In this document: piece by piece, positions 55,490-63,473 of the stretch
Numbering within the stretch: position 1 is the first letter of the stretch
How the letters are laid out: each line of letters opens with the position of its first letter
Assembly (NCBI RefSeq): GCF_019801965.1
Contig: NZ_JAHVIA010000004.1
Coordinates: 62,001 to 126,000 of the forward strand
Direction: 5' to 3'
Length of the DNA stretch: 64,000 nucleotides
Source: Salipiger bermudensis
GTDB lineage: Bacteria; Pseudomonadota; Alphaproteobacteria; Rhodobacterales; Rhodobacteraceae
Position numbers and translations under genes: made by a program
The notes under the pieces: generated by a model
The model's input: only the letters and a program-made list of their open reading frames with translations
What the model was told of the DNA's origin: nothing
Database searches by the model: none

Positions 55490-56613
55490 GCTGCCGCCTC
55501 CTTCTTGGACTTGACCTTGGGGGCGCTGAGCCGGTTCACCGTCTCCGCGACCTGCTCGACTTCGCCCTCGGTGAGTTCGGGGAAGATCGGCAGCGACAAC
55601 GTGAGGTTGGCATAGGCCTCGGCGATCGGGAAACTGCCCGGGCCCTTGGACAGGTTGGCGTAGGCCGGCTGGAAATGGACCGGGCGCGGGTAGTGGATAT
55701 TGGTCGCGATGCCCTCGGCCTCGAGCTGCTTGCGCAGCTTGTTCCGCTTGTCGGCCTTGATGGCGTAGACGTGGTAGACGTGATCGCCATCCTCGGACGG
55801 TGCGGGCCGCGCGACGTCCTCCGACAGCAGCGCGTCATAGGCCTTTGCGACGCGGCGGCGCCCGCCGTTCCAGTCGTCGAGATGCTTGAGCTTCACCCCC
55901 AAAACCGCGCCCTGGATCGCTTCCATGCGATAGTTGTAGCCCTGCATGACATGCACCGAGCGCTCGAACTGGCCCCAGTCGCGCAGCGCGCGGAGCTTGG
56001 CGGCGAAGTCGGAGTCGTTGGTGGTGACCGCGCCGCCTTCGCCCGCGGCGCCGAGGTTCTTGCCGGGGTAGAAGCTGAAGCAGCCGGCGGTGCCGAAGGC
56101 ACCGGCGCGGACGCCGTCGCGGGTCGCCCCGTGGGCCTGCGCGGCATCCTCGATGAGGGTGACGCGGTTGGTCTCGGCGATGTGCCGCAGGGTGGTCATG
56201 TCCGCGAGCCGGCCGTGGAAGTGCACCGGCAGGATGGCCTTGGTGCGCGGCGTGATCGCGGCGGCGCATTTGATCGGGTCCATGGTCATGGTGTCGGGGC
56301 TGACATCGACGAAGACCGGTTTCGCGCCGCAGTAGAGGATCGCCGCGACCGTCGCCACGAAGGTTGTCGGCACGGTGATCACCTCGTCGCCCATGCCGAC
56401 GCCGGCGGCGAGCAGGGCGAGATGCAGCGCGGAGGTGCCGCTGTTGACGGCGACCGCGTGACGGGTGCCGCAATAGCGCGCGAAGTCCTCCTCGAAGCGC
56501 TCCACATGCGCGCCGAGAACATAGTGGCTGCTGCGCAGCGCCGACAGCACCGCCGCTTCGACATCCTCGCCGATGGCTGCGTATTGCCGCTTGAGATCGA
56601 GAAAGGGGATCAT
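55486..56613 (-). CDS. DegT-family aminotransferase, WbpE-like
   Basis: A 375-residue PLP sugar aminotransferase with NSGTSALHLALLAAGVGMGD, LIEDAAQAHGA and the PLP lysine in SFYPGKNLGAAGEGG. Sequence style and neighbours (an oxidoreductase and an acetyltransferase directly upstream) fit WbpE, which aminates the 3-keto form of UDP-GlcNAcA. Overlaps both neighbours by four bases. Confidence 0.9.
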   Translation of the reverse strand: MIPFLDLKRQYAAIGEDVEAAVLSALRSSHYVLGAHVERFEEDFARYCGTRHAVAVNSGTSALHLALLAAGVGMGDEVITVPTTFVATVAAILYCGAKPVFVDVSPDTMTMDPIKCAAAITPRTKAILPVHFHGRLADMTTLRHIAETNRVTLIEDAAQAHGATRDGVRAGAFGTAGCFSFYPGKNLGAAGEGGAVTTNDSDFAAKLRALRDWGQFERSVHVMQGYNYRMEAIQGAVLGVKLKHLDDWNGGRRRVAKAYDALLSEDVARPAPSEDGDHVYHVYAIKADKRNKLRKQLEAEGIATNIHYPRPVHFQPAYANLSKGPGSFPIAEAYANLTLSLPIFPELTEGEVEQVAETVNRLSAPKVKSKKEAAA

Positions 56614-57629
56614 GAGGCTTCCTTCAGGGTGACGAGATCAACGGGGTGGCCGCGCAGGCGGCAGGAGCGGGAGGCGGCGGCCAGCATCTCGACGACGCGA
56701 AGCCCGCCGAGCCCGTCGGTGAGCGGGGCGGTCCCGCTTTCGATGGCGCGGGCGAATTCCTGCAATTCGGTCTGCAACGCCTCCTTGGAGGACAGCGCGG
56801 GAGCGTACATGTCGCCGATCCGGTAGGACACGAGGTGCTCGTAGGGCTTGTCGTTGCTGGTGGCGCCGCGGTCGTAGATCTTGATCTTCTCGCTGGTCTG
56901 CATGTCGTCGTAGACCACCATCTTGCGGCTGCCGCCGATCAGGGTCTGACGGATCTTAACCGGGGCCAGCCAGTTCACGTTGAGATTGGCCATCATGCCG
57001 CCATCGTAATGGATCGTCAGGTGGGCCATGTTCTCGGGGCTGCCCGCGACGAAGCTCGCGGCACAGGCGGAGATCGCCACCGGCGCCTGTCCGAACAGGT
57101 GATCCATGATCGCGAAATCATGCACCGCGAGATCCCAGATCACGTTCACGTCGCGCTGAAACAGGCCGAGGTTCACGCGGGTGGAGTCGTAGTAGTAGAG
57201 ATCGCCGAGCTCGCCCTGCTGCACGAGCTCCGAGACCTGCCGGATCGCGGGCGTGTAGACGAAGGTGTGGTCGACCATCAGCGTGAGATTGCGCCGCGCG
57301 GCCTCTTCCACGAGTTCGTGCGCCTGGGCGACGGTCTCGGTCATCGGCTTTTCGACGAGCACGTGCTTGCCCGCCTTCAGCGCCGCCATCGCGAGGGCGA
57401 AATGGGTGTGCACCGGAGTCGCGATCAGTACCGCGTCGACGGTCTTGTCGCTGAGCATTTGGTCGACATCCGAGACCAGCTTGGCGGCAGGGTGGCGCAG
57501 TGCGGCGCGCTGACGGGCCTGCGGGGAGGGGTCGGCGATGACCTGAACGCTGGCGACGCCGCTCTCGGCGGCCGCGCGGGCAAGGTTGGGGCCCCAGTAG
57601 CCGTAACCGATGATACCGACGCCGATCAT
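56610..57629 (-). CDS. Gfo/Idh/MocA-family oxidoreductase, WbpB-like
   Basis: A 339-residue NAD(P)-dependent sugar oxidoreductase. VGIIGYGYWGPNLARAA is the Rossmann motif, and VLVEKPMTETVAQAHEL carries the EKP motif. Next to WbpE- and WbpD-like genes it probably oxidises the C3 of a UDP-N-acetylhexosaminuronate (WbpB role). The ATG at 57629 overlaps the stop of the acetyltransferase gene. Confidence 0.88.
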   Translation of the reverse strand: MIGVGIIGYGYWGPNLARAAAESGVASVQVIADPSPQARQRAALRHPAAKLVSDVDQMLSDKTVDAVLIATPVHTHFALAMAALKAGKHVLVEKPMTETVAQAHELVEEAARRNLTLMVDHTFVYTPAIRQVSELVQQGELGDLYYYDSTRVNLGLFQRDVNVIWDLAVHDFAIMDHLFGQAPVAISACAASFVAGSPENMAHLTIHYDGGMMANLNVNWLAPVKIRQTLIGGSRKMVVYDDMQTSEKIKIYDRGATSNDKPYEHLVSYRIGDMYAPALSSKEALQTELQEFARAIESGTAPLTDGLGGLRVVEMLAAASRSCRLRGHPVDLVTLKEAS

Positions 57630-58144
57630 GTCCGTGCCCCCGCGGCAAGAAGCCCGTGAGTCTCGGCCGCGGGGGCGCTGCGGGTGTCGCCGACCACCGA
57701 GGCCGGTACGCCGCTGACGATGGCGTAGTCGGGAACATCGCGTGTCACCACCGCCCCGGCGCCGATCAGCGCGTGGCGGCCGATGCGCAGCCCGGGCAGG
57801 ATCGTTGCGTTGGAGCCGATCGAGGCACCGTGCTCGACCACCACCGCTTCGCACTGCCAGTCGTCGCCGCCCTTCAGCGTGCCGTCGGGGTTGGTGCTTG
57901 CCGGGTAGCGGTCATTGGTGAACATGACGCCGTGGCCGATGAAGACCTCGTCTTCGAGGGTGACGCCCTCGCAGATGAAGCTGTGCGAGGAGATCTTGCA
58001 GCGCGCGCCCACGACGCAGCCGGCCTGGATCTCGACGAAGGCGCCGATGCGGCTCTCCGCGCCGATCTCGCACCCGTAGAGGTTGACGAGTGTCGGCTGA
58101 AAGATGCGCACATCGGTCGCTATAGTGCAATTTTCTATGGCCAT
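57626..58144 (-). CDS. Hexapeptide-repeat acyltransferase, WbpD-like
   Basis: A 172-residue left-handed beta-helix acetyltransferase (CTIATDVRIFQPTLVNLYGC; GAFVEIQAGCVVGARCKISS; FTNDRYPAS). It matches WbpD-type UDP-sugar N-acetyltransferases that acetylate the 3-amino group. The ATG at 58144 fits the family start; an in-frame start at 58255 would add an unrelated basic leader. First gene of the operon wbpD-like, wbpB-like, wbpE-like, epimerase, DegT. Confidence 0.87.
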   Translation of the reverse strand: MAIENCTIATDVRIFQPTLVNLYGCEIGAESRIGAFVEIQAGCVVGARCKISSHSFICEGVTLEDEVFIGHGVMFTNDRYPASTNPDGTLKGGDDWQCEAVVVEHGASIGSNATILPGLRIGRHALIGAGAVVTRDVPDYAIVSGVPASVVGDTRSAPAAETHGLLAAGART

Positions 58145-58335
58145 TCCTGAGTCACCCCGTTTCCTGTCGGACCTCGATTCAGCTCGAAGCTTGTGTGAAA
58201 AGAGTGTCCGCGGAAGGGGATGCAGGAAATCGTCCGAACGGAGGTGGGCGTTCATCCAATGGAATAATCAGGCGGTGCCAAGCTTGCCATTCGCGCAAAT
58301 GGAGCGACTTTGGGCGGCCCGGGCAGGGCCGGGGT

Positions 58336-58365
58336 CGGTTCTGGCAGCCGTGGCCGCCAGAACCG
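58336..58365 (-). terminator. Strong hairpin after the beta-helix protein gene
   Basis: CGGTTCTGGC and GCCAGAACCG form a perfect 10-bp stem, with an inner GCC/GGC extension and a tiny loop. It starts eight nt after the stop codon of the minus-strand gene. A second short hairpin (CCTGCTC/GAGCAGG) covers the end of the coding region. No U tract follows. Confidence 0.6.
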
Positions 58366-58372
58366 GTCCTGC

Positions 58373-61336
58373 TCAGAGCAGGCTTTCGTCTGCGGAGGCG
58401 GTGCTTTCGATCAGGCCGATCTCGAAGCCGGCATAGCCCGCGATCTCCTTCGCATGCGCGGTCTCCATGTCTCGCGACTGCTCCTCTGTGATGCAGAGGA
58501 AGGCCCTGTCGGGCTCAAGATCCATGGTTTGCAGCGTCGCCGTGTTGCTGCCGTTGGTGGTCTGCATCTCCGCGAGGAAGACGAACTCGTCAGAGCCGAA
58601 TTCGCCATCGAAAGCGATCTCGGTCGGGCGCGACGAGAGGGCGGCGGTTGAGACCGCTGCGACCGAGCCGGACGAGGGGCTGCCGCCTGCCTCGATGGCG
58701 ATCCAGTCGAAGGACTGGGCCTCGATCTTGGCCGGCTTGTCTTCCTGCGAGAAGAACCGCGCTCTGAACCCGCTTTCGTCGATGCTGCGCAGCCGATCGG
58801 TGATGGCGATGGCGTTGGTCTCGCCAATCGCCTGGCCGAACACCACTGGGGCCTCGCCGAAGGCGCCCGTGTCAAAGGCGATGCGCTCGTAGCTGTCGCC
58901 GATCATGGCGTCGCCCGCCGAGATCGTGCGCCCATCGGCAAGCGTGTGCGTCCCGCTTTCGACCGCCAGCCAGTTGAGGGTCTCGGCGGCGTGGGTGCCG
59001 TCGAGATAGTCCCACTCGTCGATCTGGTACTCGAAACCGGTGTCGCTGACGTTGCGCACCCGGATGCTGTAGGGCTCGGGATCGTTGGCCGTGCCGCCGC
59101 CCATCACCACCGTGGGATCGTCGAGCGCCTCGGTGAAGGTGACGCGGTGCCACTGATCCGGCCCGTCCTGAGCGCTGGAGACCACGCCCGCCTCGCCGAT
59201 CACGTCCTGCGGCTCCGAGCCGGGTTCGGCGGGGGGCTCCGCCGATGCCTCTTCGGTCTCGAGGACGAGATCCACCCAGTAGTTCGAGCTCTTGTAGCTC
59301 TGGTCGGGGAAGGTGCTCTGGCCGGTGCCATAGGCGTAGACGCCGGCATCGGCCTCGACGCTGATCGGCCCGAAATCCTGGGCGGTCTCGAAGTGATCCT
59401 CGCTGACCGAGTATCCCCCCGAGGGCGCGTTGTAGGAAACGGTGTAGCTCTCGCCTGCGGACAGCGCGACCGGCTTGTCGAACGAGATCGTCTGCCAGCC
59501 CGCCTCGGTGACGACGGCATCGGCCCGCGCGATCGACTCGCCGCTTGCAGACCACAGATTGATGGTCTGCGGCCCGGTATTGCCCGGCGCGACATGGATG
59601 CGCAGCGCCTGAAGCGATGCATCTTCGTCGGCCGAGAAGCGCAGCCCGAGCGTCACCGCCCAGGTGTCGGGGTCGTTCTGGATCTCTGGTACGGCGCTGT
59701 CATCCCAGATCTGGAACAGATCGCCATCGTCCGCCGGACGCGACGGCCGGCTCGGGGTCTCGGGCTCGACCGGGGTCTCCGTGGCCGGTGCTTCGGCGGC
59801 CTCGACCGTCACCGAGACGGTGGCGGTGTCGGTGCCGCCCTGACCGTCGGAAACGGTGTAGCGGAACTGGCCGGTGCCGGAGAAACCACTCGCCGGCGTG
59901 AACAGGATGGTGTCCGCCGTCGGCCGCGATACGGTCCCGTTCTGCGCGCCGCCGACCGAGGCCAGCGTCAGCGCATCGCCGTCTGCGTCACGGTCATTCG
60001 CGAGAATATCGGCCACCCGGATCGACACGCTCTCATCCTCGGAGGTGGAGAAGCCGCTGTCGTCCGTTGCCGCTGGGGCGCTGTTCTCAGGTTCGGGCTC
60101 CGGCTCGGGCTCAGGTTCGGGCTCGGGTGTCGGCGGCGGCGTCGTGTCCGAGGCGCCGCTCTCGTAGGCGCCGAGATCGACGATCCCTCGTTCCCGGAGG
60201 TTGCCGAACAGGTCGGTCGGCGACAGGCCATAGTCATCGGTTCCCGCGTCGATCGCGGGGGAATCGCTGGCGAGGCGGAAGTCTCCCGGCGCATCCACGA
60301 AGCGCGGATCCACTCCGAGCATGTTGCCGTTCGCGGCCGAGGGGGCCGCGTTGTTGCCATCGGTGCGCACCGACGCGGCGCCCGCGATTCCGTTGAAGGT
60401 GAGGTTGTTGGCCCAGATGACATTTTCGTTGACGTAGCCACCGTAAGACGTGCTGTCGATCGCGGTGTTGTCGGAGTTGATCGACGGGTCGGCCACGGCG
60501 ATGTTGTTGACGAAGGTGTTGTCGCTCGACTGCGAGTTGCTGATCTCGCCACGCCAGGTGCCGGTGTTCAGCAGGTCCTGGTTGTTGTGCCAGGCTGTGT
60601 TGCCGCGCACCGTGACGTTGTCGCTCCAGACCACCTGGATGCCCTTGCCGCCGTTCTGGTAGACGAGGTTGTTCTCGACCAGGGTGGGGAAGGTGTAGCT
60701 GGGGTAGCCGGAGGCCTGCGTGCTCTGGAAATCATCGATAATGATGCCGTTGCCGTCAGTGTGCTGGCCGGAATAGGTCACGTTGTCGTAGGAGACATTG
60801 TCGCGCACGATGGTCCGGAAGCCGGGTGTCGTGGTGTCGCCCGAGACATTGCGGTTCTCGTAGATCGAGATTCCCGAGAACCAGCCGTCGGACGCGTTCG
60901 AATAGGTCGTGTTCCCCTCGACCAGAATGAACTCCGAGTAGTTGAACTGGATGCCCGACTCGCCGCTGCCGTGGATCGTATTGTCGAGCACCTCGATGTG
61001 ATGCACGCTGTTCGCCTCGATGCCATCCCCTGGCGCATCGGCGATTTCGAAGCCCGAAACAGTGACGTAATTGGCGTTGATGCTGATCCCGTTCCACGCG
61101 CTCTGCGGTGGGTCGAGCAAAACGCTGCCCGGCTGTTCCGCGCGCAGCACGACATTCGCGCTGCTATCACCGCCGGTGTTCACGTTCAGAGCTTCCTGAT
61201 ACGTCCCCGCGCGTACCACGACCTCGTCTCCCGGGCGCAATCCGGCATCGAGTGCGTGCTGGATCGTCCGGAAGGGGGTTGCGGAGCTCCCGTCCGCGTT
61301 GTCGCTTCCCGTTGGGGAAACATAATAGAGCGTCAT
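58373..61336 (-). CDS. Parallel beta-helix protein with DUF4082 module
   Basis: About 987 residues. Residues 1-400 form a right-handed parallel beta-helix (start LYYVSPTGSDNADGSSATPF; many EVLDNTIHGSGESGIQFNYS-type turns; end SPAIDAGTDDYGLSPTDLFG), as in polysaccharide lyases or epimerases. A Pro-Glu linker follows (PEPEPEPEPEPEPE, about 405-420), then a cadherin-like domain (420-510), DUF4082 (540-690), and a C-terminal beta domain (700-987) with WDYLDGTHAAETLNWLAVES, seen in large secreted marine proteins. No Sec signal at this start, so type I export is possible. GGAGG lies about 12 nt before the ATG. The frame is open for 432 nt upstream, to an ATG at 61768. Confidence 0.82.
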   Translation of the reverse strand: MTLYYVSPTGSDNADGSSATPFRTIQHALDAGLRPGDEVVVRAGTYQEALNVNTGGDSSANVVLRAEQPGSVLLDPPQSAWNGISINANYVTVSGFEIADAPGDGIEANSVHHIEVLDNTIHGSGESGIQFNYSEFILVEGNTTYSNASDGWFSGISIYENRNVSGDTTTPGFRTIVRDNVSYDNVTYSGQHTDGNGIIIDDFQSTQASGYPSYTFPTLVENNLVYQNGGKGIQVVWSDNVTVRGNTAWHNNQDLLNTGTWRGEISNSQSSDNTFVNNIAVADPSINSDNTAIDSTSYGGYVNENVIWANNLTFNGIAGAASVRTDGNNAAPSAANGNMLGVDPRFVDAPGDFRLASDSPAIDAGTDDYGLSPTDLFGNLRERGIVDLGAYESGASDTTPPPTPEPEPEPEPEPEPENSAPAATDDSGFSTSEDESVSIRVADILANDRDADGDALTLASVGGAQNGTVSRPTADTILFTPASGFSGTGQFRYTVSDGQGGTDTATVSVTVEAAEAPATETPVEPETPSRPSRPADDGDLFQIWDDSAVPEIQNDPDTWAVTLGLRFSADEDASLQALRIHVAPGNTGPQTINLWSASGESIARADAVVTEAGWQTISFDKPVALSAGESYTVSYNAPSGGYSVSEDHFETAQDFGPISVEADAGVYAYGTGQSTFPDQSYKSSNYWVDLVLETEEASAEPPAEPGSEPQDVIGEAGVVSSAQDGPDQWHRVTFTEALDDPTVVMGGGTANDPEPYSIRVRNVSDTGFEYQIDEWDYLDGTHAAETLNWLAVESGTHTLADGRTISAGDAMIGDSYERIAFDTGAFGEAPVVFGQAIGETNAIAITDRLRSIDESGFRARFFSQEDKPAKIEAQSFDWIAIEAGGSPSSGSVAAVSTAALSSRPTEIAFDGEFGSDEFVFLAEMQTTNGSNTATLQTMDLEPDRAFLCITEEQSRDMETAHAKEIAGYAGFEIGLIESTASADESLL

Positions 61337-61760
61337 TTGGTTCTTGCCTCCAATCAGTCTTCTATCGTCGGAGTGGTCGACGATACTGAAAGCAAATATC
61401 CTCCTGATCTTTGTCGGCACATGGAGCGCAAGGGGGGGCGCGACCCATGCTGGCGGCGATTTGCCGATGCCGGTTTTCGTCACGCCGCCGTCTGCTAGGA
61501 GGTCTCCGTTTATTCTCGTTTTATCGTATATATTTAAGTGAGCTTCTGGCGCTGCGTCCGGGGCCGCTGACAGCATTGTGCAGCCCAGCGAAACGATCGT
61601 CAGAAGGGCGCCGAATAGGACGATAAGGTACCGGATTGAAACGCCTTTCCGGTGATGGTCGTGCCGTGCGCGTGGATCGGCAATGAACCGCTGCCGAGCG
61701 CCTGCTCGACAGCCTGCCAATCTCCAGATGGCCCTTTTGCCCTGTTGCGAGCGTTCCCGC
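61337..61760. other. Region upstream of the beta-helix gene with in-frame hydrophobic segment
   Basis: A 424-nt stretch on the minus-strand side of the beta-helix start. The same frame stays open up to an ATG at 61768 that overlaps the WecG-type gene, and encodes a basic leader and one membrane-helix-like stretch (SIRYLIVLFGALLTIVSLGC). Part of it (61390-61560) is AT-richer than the surroundings. It may be an N-terminal anchor, or a promoter region with a fortuitous open frame. Confidence 0.4.
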
Positions 61761-62576
61761 TCAGCCATTCACCGACCGGTTGGGCACCGGAAAACGCCGC
61801 AGGCCGCTTCTCTGGAGGGCGAGCAGCCAGAGATAGCTCGGCACGATGCGACCGTAGCGACGCCAGAGCCTCCTGGGCTCCACGGCGAGCCTGAACAGCC
61901 ATTCGAGACCGGCGCGCTGCATCCATCCCGGGGCCTGGCGGGTGTTGCCTGCGTGGAAGTCGAAGGCCGCGCCGACGCCGATCAGCAGCGGCGCCTCGAG
62001 CCTGTCGCGCACGCGGGCCATCCAGAGCTCCTGCTTGGGAGCGCCAAGGCCGACCCAGACGATATCGGGGTTCGCTGCGTTGATACGGCGCAGGTCCTCG
62101 GCTTCCTCCTCGGTGCTCAGCGCGCGAAACGGCGGGGCGTGCGTGCCGACGATCGTTGCCTGCGCGAACTTCGCCCCGAGCTTCGACTCGAGCGTCGCGA
62201 GCGTGGCGGGGGTCGCGCCGTAGAGGTAGTGCCGCAGCCCCGGCTCCTCGAACATCGCCAGCATCAGGTCGGGCCCGTAGACGCGCCCGGCGCCTTGGAA
62301 TCCCCTGCGGCGGAGTTCCCAGACAAGAGGCATGCCGTCAGGCGTCACGAGGAGCGCCTGGTTGATCGCGGCGCGAAGCGCGCCGTCACTCTGGCTGTCG
62401 ACCACGCCGTGGGCGCCACAGACACAGACATAGCCCCGTTCGTCCCGGGCGATGGCCTGGGTGAGGCGGTTCACGGCGGTTGCAAGATTCAGCGCCGACA
62501 CCTTGATCCCGAGGAGGCTGATCTCACTCGTGGTGACGGGGGGCAACGCGATCGCTGCCGTATCGGGCTGAGGCAT
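61761..62576 (-). CDS. WecG/TagA/CpsF-family glycosyltransferase
   Basis: A 271-residue GT26 transferase. Diagnostic segments are VCVCGAHGVVDSQ, LVTPDGMPLVWELRRRGF, RVYGPDLML, YLYGATPATLATLESKL and the C-terminal WVGLGAPKQELWMAR. Members add ManNAc, ManNAcA or related sugars to lipid-linked intermediates. The ATG at 62576 has AAGGA upstream; the longer frame to 62675 gives a low-complexity leader. It lies near the right border of the polysaccharide region. Confidence 0.92.
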   Translation of the reverse strand: MPQPDTAAIALPPVTTSEISLLGIKVSALNLATAVNRLTQAIARDERGYVCVCGAHGVVDSQSDGALRAAINQALLVTPDGMPLVWELRRRGFQGAGRVYGPDLMLAMFEEPGLRHYLYGATPATLATLESKLGAKFAQATIVGTHAPPFRALSTEEEAEDLRRINAANPDIVWVGLGAPKQELWMARVRDRLEAPLLIGVGAAFDFHAGNTRQAPGWMQRAGLEWLFRLAVEPRRLWRRYGRIVPSYLWLLALQRSGLRRFPVPNRSVNG

Positions 62577-62923
62577 GTGAAACGTCCTTCTCGGGGCTTT
62601 GCCGGGATGTTCCGACGAGCTTGGAGAAGGGGCGTTCACAGGAGAAGGTGACCTTTCGGACAGGGAGGACACCAATAGGGGGAATTTCGGGCTGGCCTTT
62701 CACCTATTATCGGGTCGGGCAGGTGTTCGGTCCGCGTCTGGACTGAGCGCGGAGCGGGCGCGATTCCCGATCGATCGACCGGTCGCAAGTTGACCGAGCG
62801 CATCGGCGGAGGCGCCTTTGGTGCGGGTCAGACTCTATCCGCCCGCACCTCGCCGCATCCGGCATTGGTCCGTGAGTGGTGGTCGTTTGGCCGGTCCGGC
62901 GTATCCTGGTGACGCCGTGTGGA
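62577..62923. other. Intergenic region at the right border of the polysaccharide locus
   Basis: A 347-nt gap without a gene. It contains the promoter side of the WecG-type gene and, at 62821-62863, the partial copy of the tRNA-Leu 3' end. No integrase fragment is visible. Confidence 0.6.
62821..62863 (+). repeat. Possible attachment site (right), degenerate copy of tRNA-Leu 3' end
   Basis: This stretch (GTGCGGGTCAGACTCTATCC, then GCCCGCACC, T, CGCCGCATCCGGC) aligns without gaps to 30536-30578, 36 of 43 identical. The mismatches cluster in the T loop and the adjoining 3' side of the T stem; the acceptor strand and 13 nt of 3' flank are almost intact, but the second half of the post-tRNA hairpin is missing. 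It has no tRNA body upstream, so it is a fragment. Confidence 0.55.
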
Positions 62924-63085
62924 TCAGGCCACCTCTGGCTCGTCGGCCGGGGCGGGCTGTTTCTTTGCATCAAGCTTCTGTTGCAGCTTTTCGAGATCCG
63001 AGGCCCCCTTGCCCTGAGGAGCAGCGGCATTGACCTTGTGTTCCACCATGAGTTGAGCGCGAAGGTGTTGGAAGACGTTGAGCAT
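62924..63085 (-). CDS. Small hypothetical protein
   Basis: A 53-residue hydrophilic protein (MLNVFQHLRAQLMVEHKVNA; Lys/Gln-rich middle LEKLQQKLDAKKQ; acidic end). GGAAAGGA lies six bases before the ATG at 63085. No family recognised. It sits just outside the putative island border and could be a small conserved or a spurious gene. Confidence 0.5.
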   Translation of the reverse strand: MLNVFQHLRAQLMVEHKVNAAAPQGKGASDLEKLQQKLDAKKQPAPADEPEVA

Positions 63086-63473
63086 CGGCGGTCCTTTCCG
63101 TCGTAACAAAGATGCCCGGCGAGCGGCGGTTCAACCTTGGGCCTGCGGATCTTCCGCTGGAAGAGACTTGGGTTTCGGGTCCTGAGACGCTTCGGGCTTG
63201 GCGTCTCCTGATGGTCTTGCCGTCACTCCAAGATATAGAAATGCAGGGTCGTATTTCAATGCCTAGACCTGTAGATAAGTCTCAGTTTTTGTTGGATTTT
63301 CAGAGTTCTAACATGCATCTGAAACACGGTTTGAATATTGTTAAGATTTATCAGGACGTTAACAATGTTTGGGTTCAGGCTGCAGGCCGCAAAAAAGTCG
63401 CGGGCCGGAGCGTGTTTGCGCTCGCGGCCCCGGCCGGGTCTCGGTTTTCGCGATTTGAGAGGGGCAGCCGGCC
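63086..63473. other. Intergenic region with AT-rich part and a dyad
   Basis: A 388-nt gap with no credible gene. The middle (about 63230-63375) is clearly AT-rich. It contains the inverted repeat ATTGTTAA / TTAACAAT with a 14-nt loop (63337-63366), which could be a regulatory site or RNA hairpin. The right part is GC-rich and approaches the stop of the convergent-side gene. Confidence 0.5.

Noticed and set aside
30566-62820. Integrase, transposase or prophage genes in the polysaccharide region
   Set aside because: None of the protein sequences between the two att-like copies shows recombinase or phage features.
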